NCBI GenBank assembly: GCA_011064905.1
Contig: JAAKFW010000095.1
Location: 1-6,088, forward strand
Origin: Candidatus Anoxychlamydiales bacterium
Lineage (GTDB): Bacteria; Chlamydiota; Chlamydiia; Chlamydiales; SM23-39
Reading direction: 5' to 3'
DNA: 6,088 nucleotides
Position numbers and translations under genes: made by a program
In this document: piece after piece, positions 5,408 to 6,088 of the stretch
Layout: every line of letters begins with the position of its first letter
Numbering within the stretch: the first letter of the stretch is position 1
The notes under the pieces: model-generated
What the model saw: only the letters and a program-made list of their open reading frames with translations
What the model was told of the DNA's origin: nothing
The model's database searches: none

Positions 5408-6019
5408 ATGACATCAAGAATTTGTTCTTTATCTTGTATAAAGTTTTTTTCGAAACCAACATTATCAAGTATTGCTACTAGATCTTTTAACTATTCTTCA
5501 AATCAAAAAATTTATCGTCTTACCCAAAGATCTCTTTTTTCCACTATGAAAAAAAAGCCATCAGAAAAAACTGGATTTTGGGCATTACTTACTAAAGAAC
5601 AAAAAAAAGAGATACAAGAAAAAATGAGTATAAGTTCCTATTTTAATAATCCTCTTAAGGATTTTTTATTCTATTCTGAGATTATCAATATGTGTAAAGG
5701 AGAGTTAGGTGATGCAAAAAAAGATTGGACTGCCGAAAGAGCTATTACCCAGCTTACTGGAGGATATATACCTTATAGGAATTTTGATAATGATAGATAT
5801 CGAATTCCTTCCCTCGAAAAATTTAAATTGGAATTTTCTTTAGTTAATTTTCTAAATGCTGATGTTATTAGAGGTCTTAATGGCAAGATTCCAATAGAAG
5901 AAATGTATGAAGACTTTTGCTTGATTGAATATGCTAAATATAACAATAGGCAAGTTTATTGGGATGATTTTGAGATGTACGGTGAAATACCCAGGGCTAC
6001 CTCATTAAAAATGATTTAA
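5408..6019 (+). CDS. Hypothetical protein, 203 residues, with mitochondrial-presequence-like N-terminus
   Basis: I do not recognise this family. The start at 5408 is supported by GGAG (5399-5402) 5 bases upstream and by the near-consensus promoter just before it. An internal ATG at codon 47 (5546) has no ribosome binding site. Residues 1-52 contain no Asp or Glu, and residues 1-46 hold seven Arg/Lys and about sixteen Ser/Thr. Two segments, RSFNYS (25-30) and RSLFST (41-46), fit the R-x-(F/L)-x-x-(S/T) presequence pattern. From about residue 53 the composition changes to an ordinary mixed globular domain, with a charged helix (KEQKKEIQEK, 64-73), then aromatic and acidic segments toward the end (YWDDFEMYGE). 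There is no classical signal peptide, lipobox or transmembrane segment. In a chlamydia-like organism a type III secreted effector is a reasonable guess. Mitochondrial targeting is inference only. Confidence 0.85.
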   Translation: MTSRICSLSCIKFFSKPTLSSIATRSFNYSSNQKIYRLTQRSLFSTMKKKPSEKTGFWALLTKEQKKEIQEKMSISSYFNNPLKDFLFYSEIINMCKGELGDAKKDWTAERAITQLTGGYIPYRNFDNDRYRIPSLEKFKLEFSLVNFLNADVIRGLNGKIPIEEMYEDFCLIEYAKYNNRQVYWDDFEMYGEIPRATSLKMI

Positions 6020-6076
6020 AAAATAAACATAAATAGCGATAGTTAAAAGCATTGTGTAAAAAAAAGGAGTTACATA

Positions 6077-6088
6077 ATGCTTGATAAA
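6077..6088 (+). CDS. Start of an unidentified gene, cut by the window end
   Basis: An ATG at 6077 is preceded by AGGAG (6065-6069) with 7 bases between, a strong ribosome binding site. Only four codons (MLDK) are visible, so the product cannot be named. The 57-base gap after the preceding gene shows no clear terminator or promoter, so the two may be co-transcribed. Confidence 0.6.

Noticed and set aside
5546..5548. Internal ATG (codon 47) as the true start of the 203-residue protein
   Set aside because: The preceding bases are T-rich with no Shine-Dalgarno, whereas the ATG at 5408 has GGAG at good spacing and a near-consensus promoter.

Overview
The window is AT-rich bacterial DNA with complete housekeeping genes. 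GroEL, GroES and the HrcA/CIRCE-type control region look chlamydial: GroEL reads like chlamydial GroEL1 (for example the GMNFDRGYLSSYF and SSDYDKEKLQERLAKL-type segments), and GroES has the KKKQ...KYSGQE pattern of that phylum. I infer an AT-rich, host-associated member of the Chlamydiota, perhaps an environmental lineage of the Rhabdochlamydia or Parachlamydia kind. This rests on remembered similarity, not on a search.

Left half (61-2944), all on the minus strand. Reading in the direction of transcription the order is ptsH (HPr phosphocarrier), rpiA (ribose-5-phosphate isomerase A) 20 bases later, an unrecognised 129-residue charged protein with its own candidate promoter and a good ribosome binding site, and tyrS (tyrosyl-tRNA synthetase). 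ptsH is not followed by ptsI here. The 175-base gap before tyrS holds an imperfect hairpin and a doubtful TTG-started small ORF on the plus strand.

Centre (2945-3298). This divergent intergenic region of about 350 bases carries a 7-bp-arm palindrome upstream of ptsH, a cluster of CTTT(T)AAAG palindromic boxes about 18-19 bases apart, a candidate promoter, and a CIRCE operator for the HrcA heat-shock repressor.

Right half (3299-6088), all on the plus strand. groES and groEL form a 29-base-spaced operon that ends at a clear intrinsic terminator (5305-5338). A near-consensus promoter (TTGACA-N16-TATAAA) then drives an unrecognised 203-residue protein. Its first 52 residues contain no acidic residue, are rich in Ser, Thr, Arg and Lys, and hold two matches to the mitochondrial presequence R-x-(F/L)-x-x-(S/T) pattern. 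This is the most interesting item: a candidate secreted effector that could be aimed at host mitochondria. The last 12 bases are the first four codons of another gene with a strong ribosome binding site.

The housekeeping genes cover translation (TyrRS), the pentose phosphate pathway (RpiA), phosphotransfer regulation (HPr) and protein folding (GroES/GroEL). The two orphan proteins sit between them as separately transcribed units.
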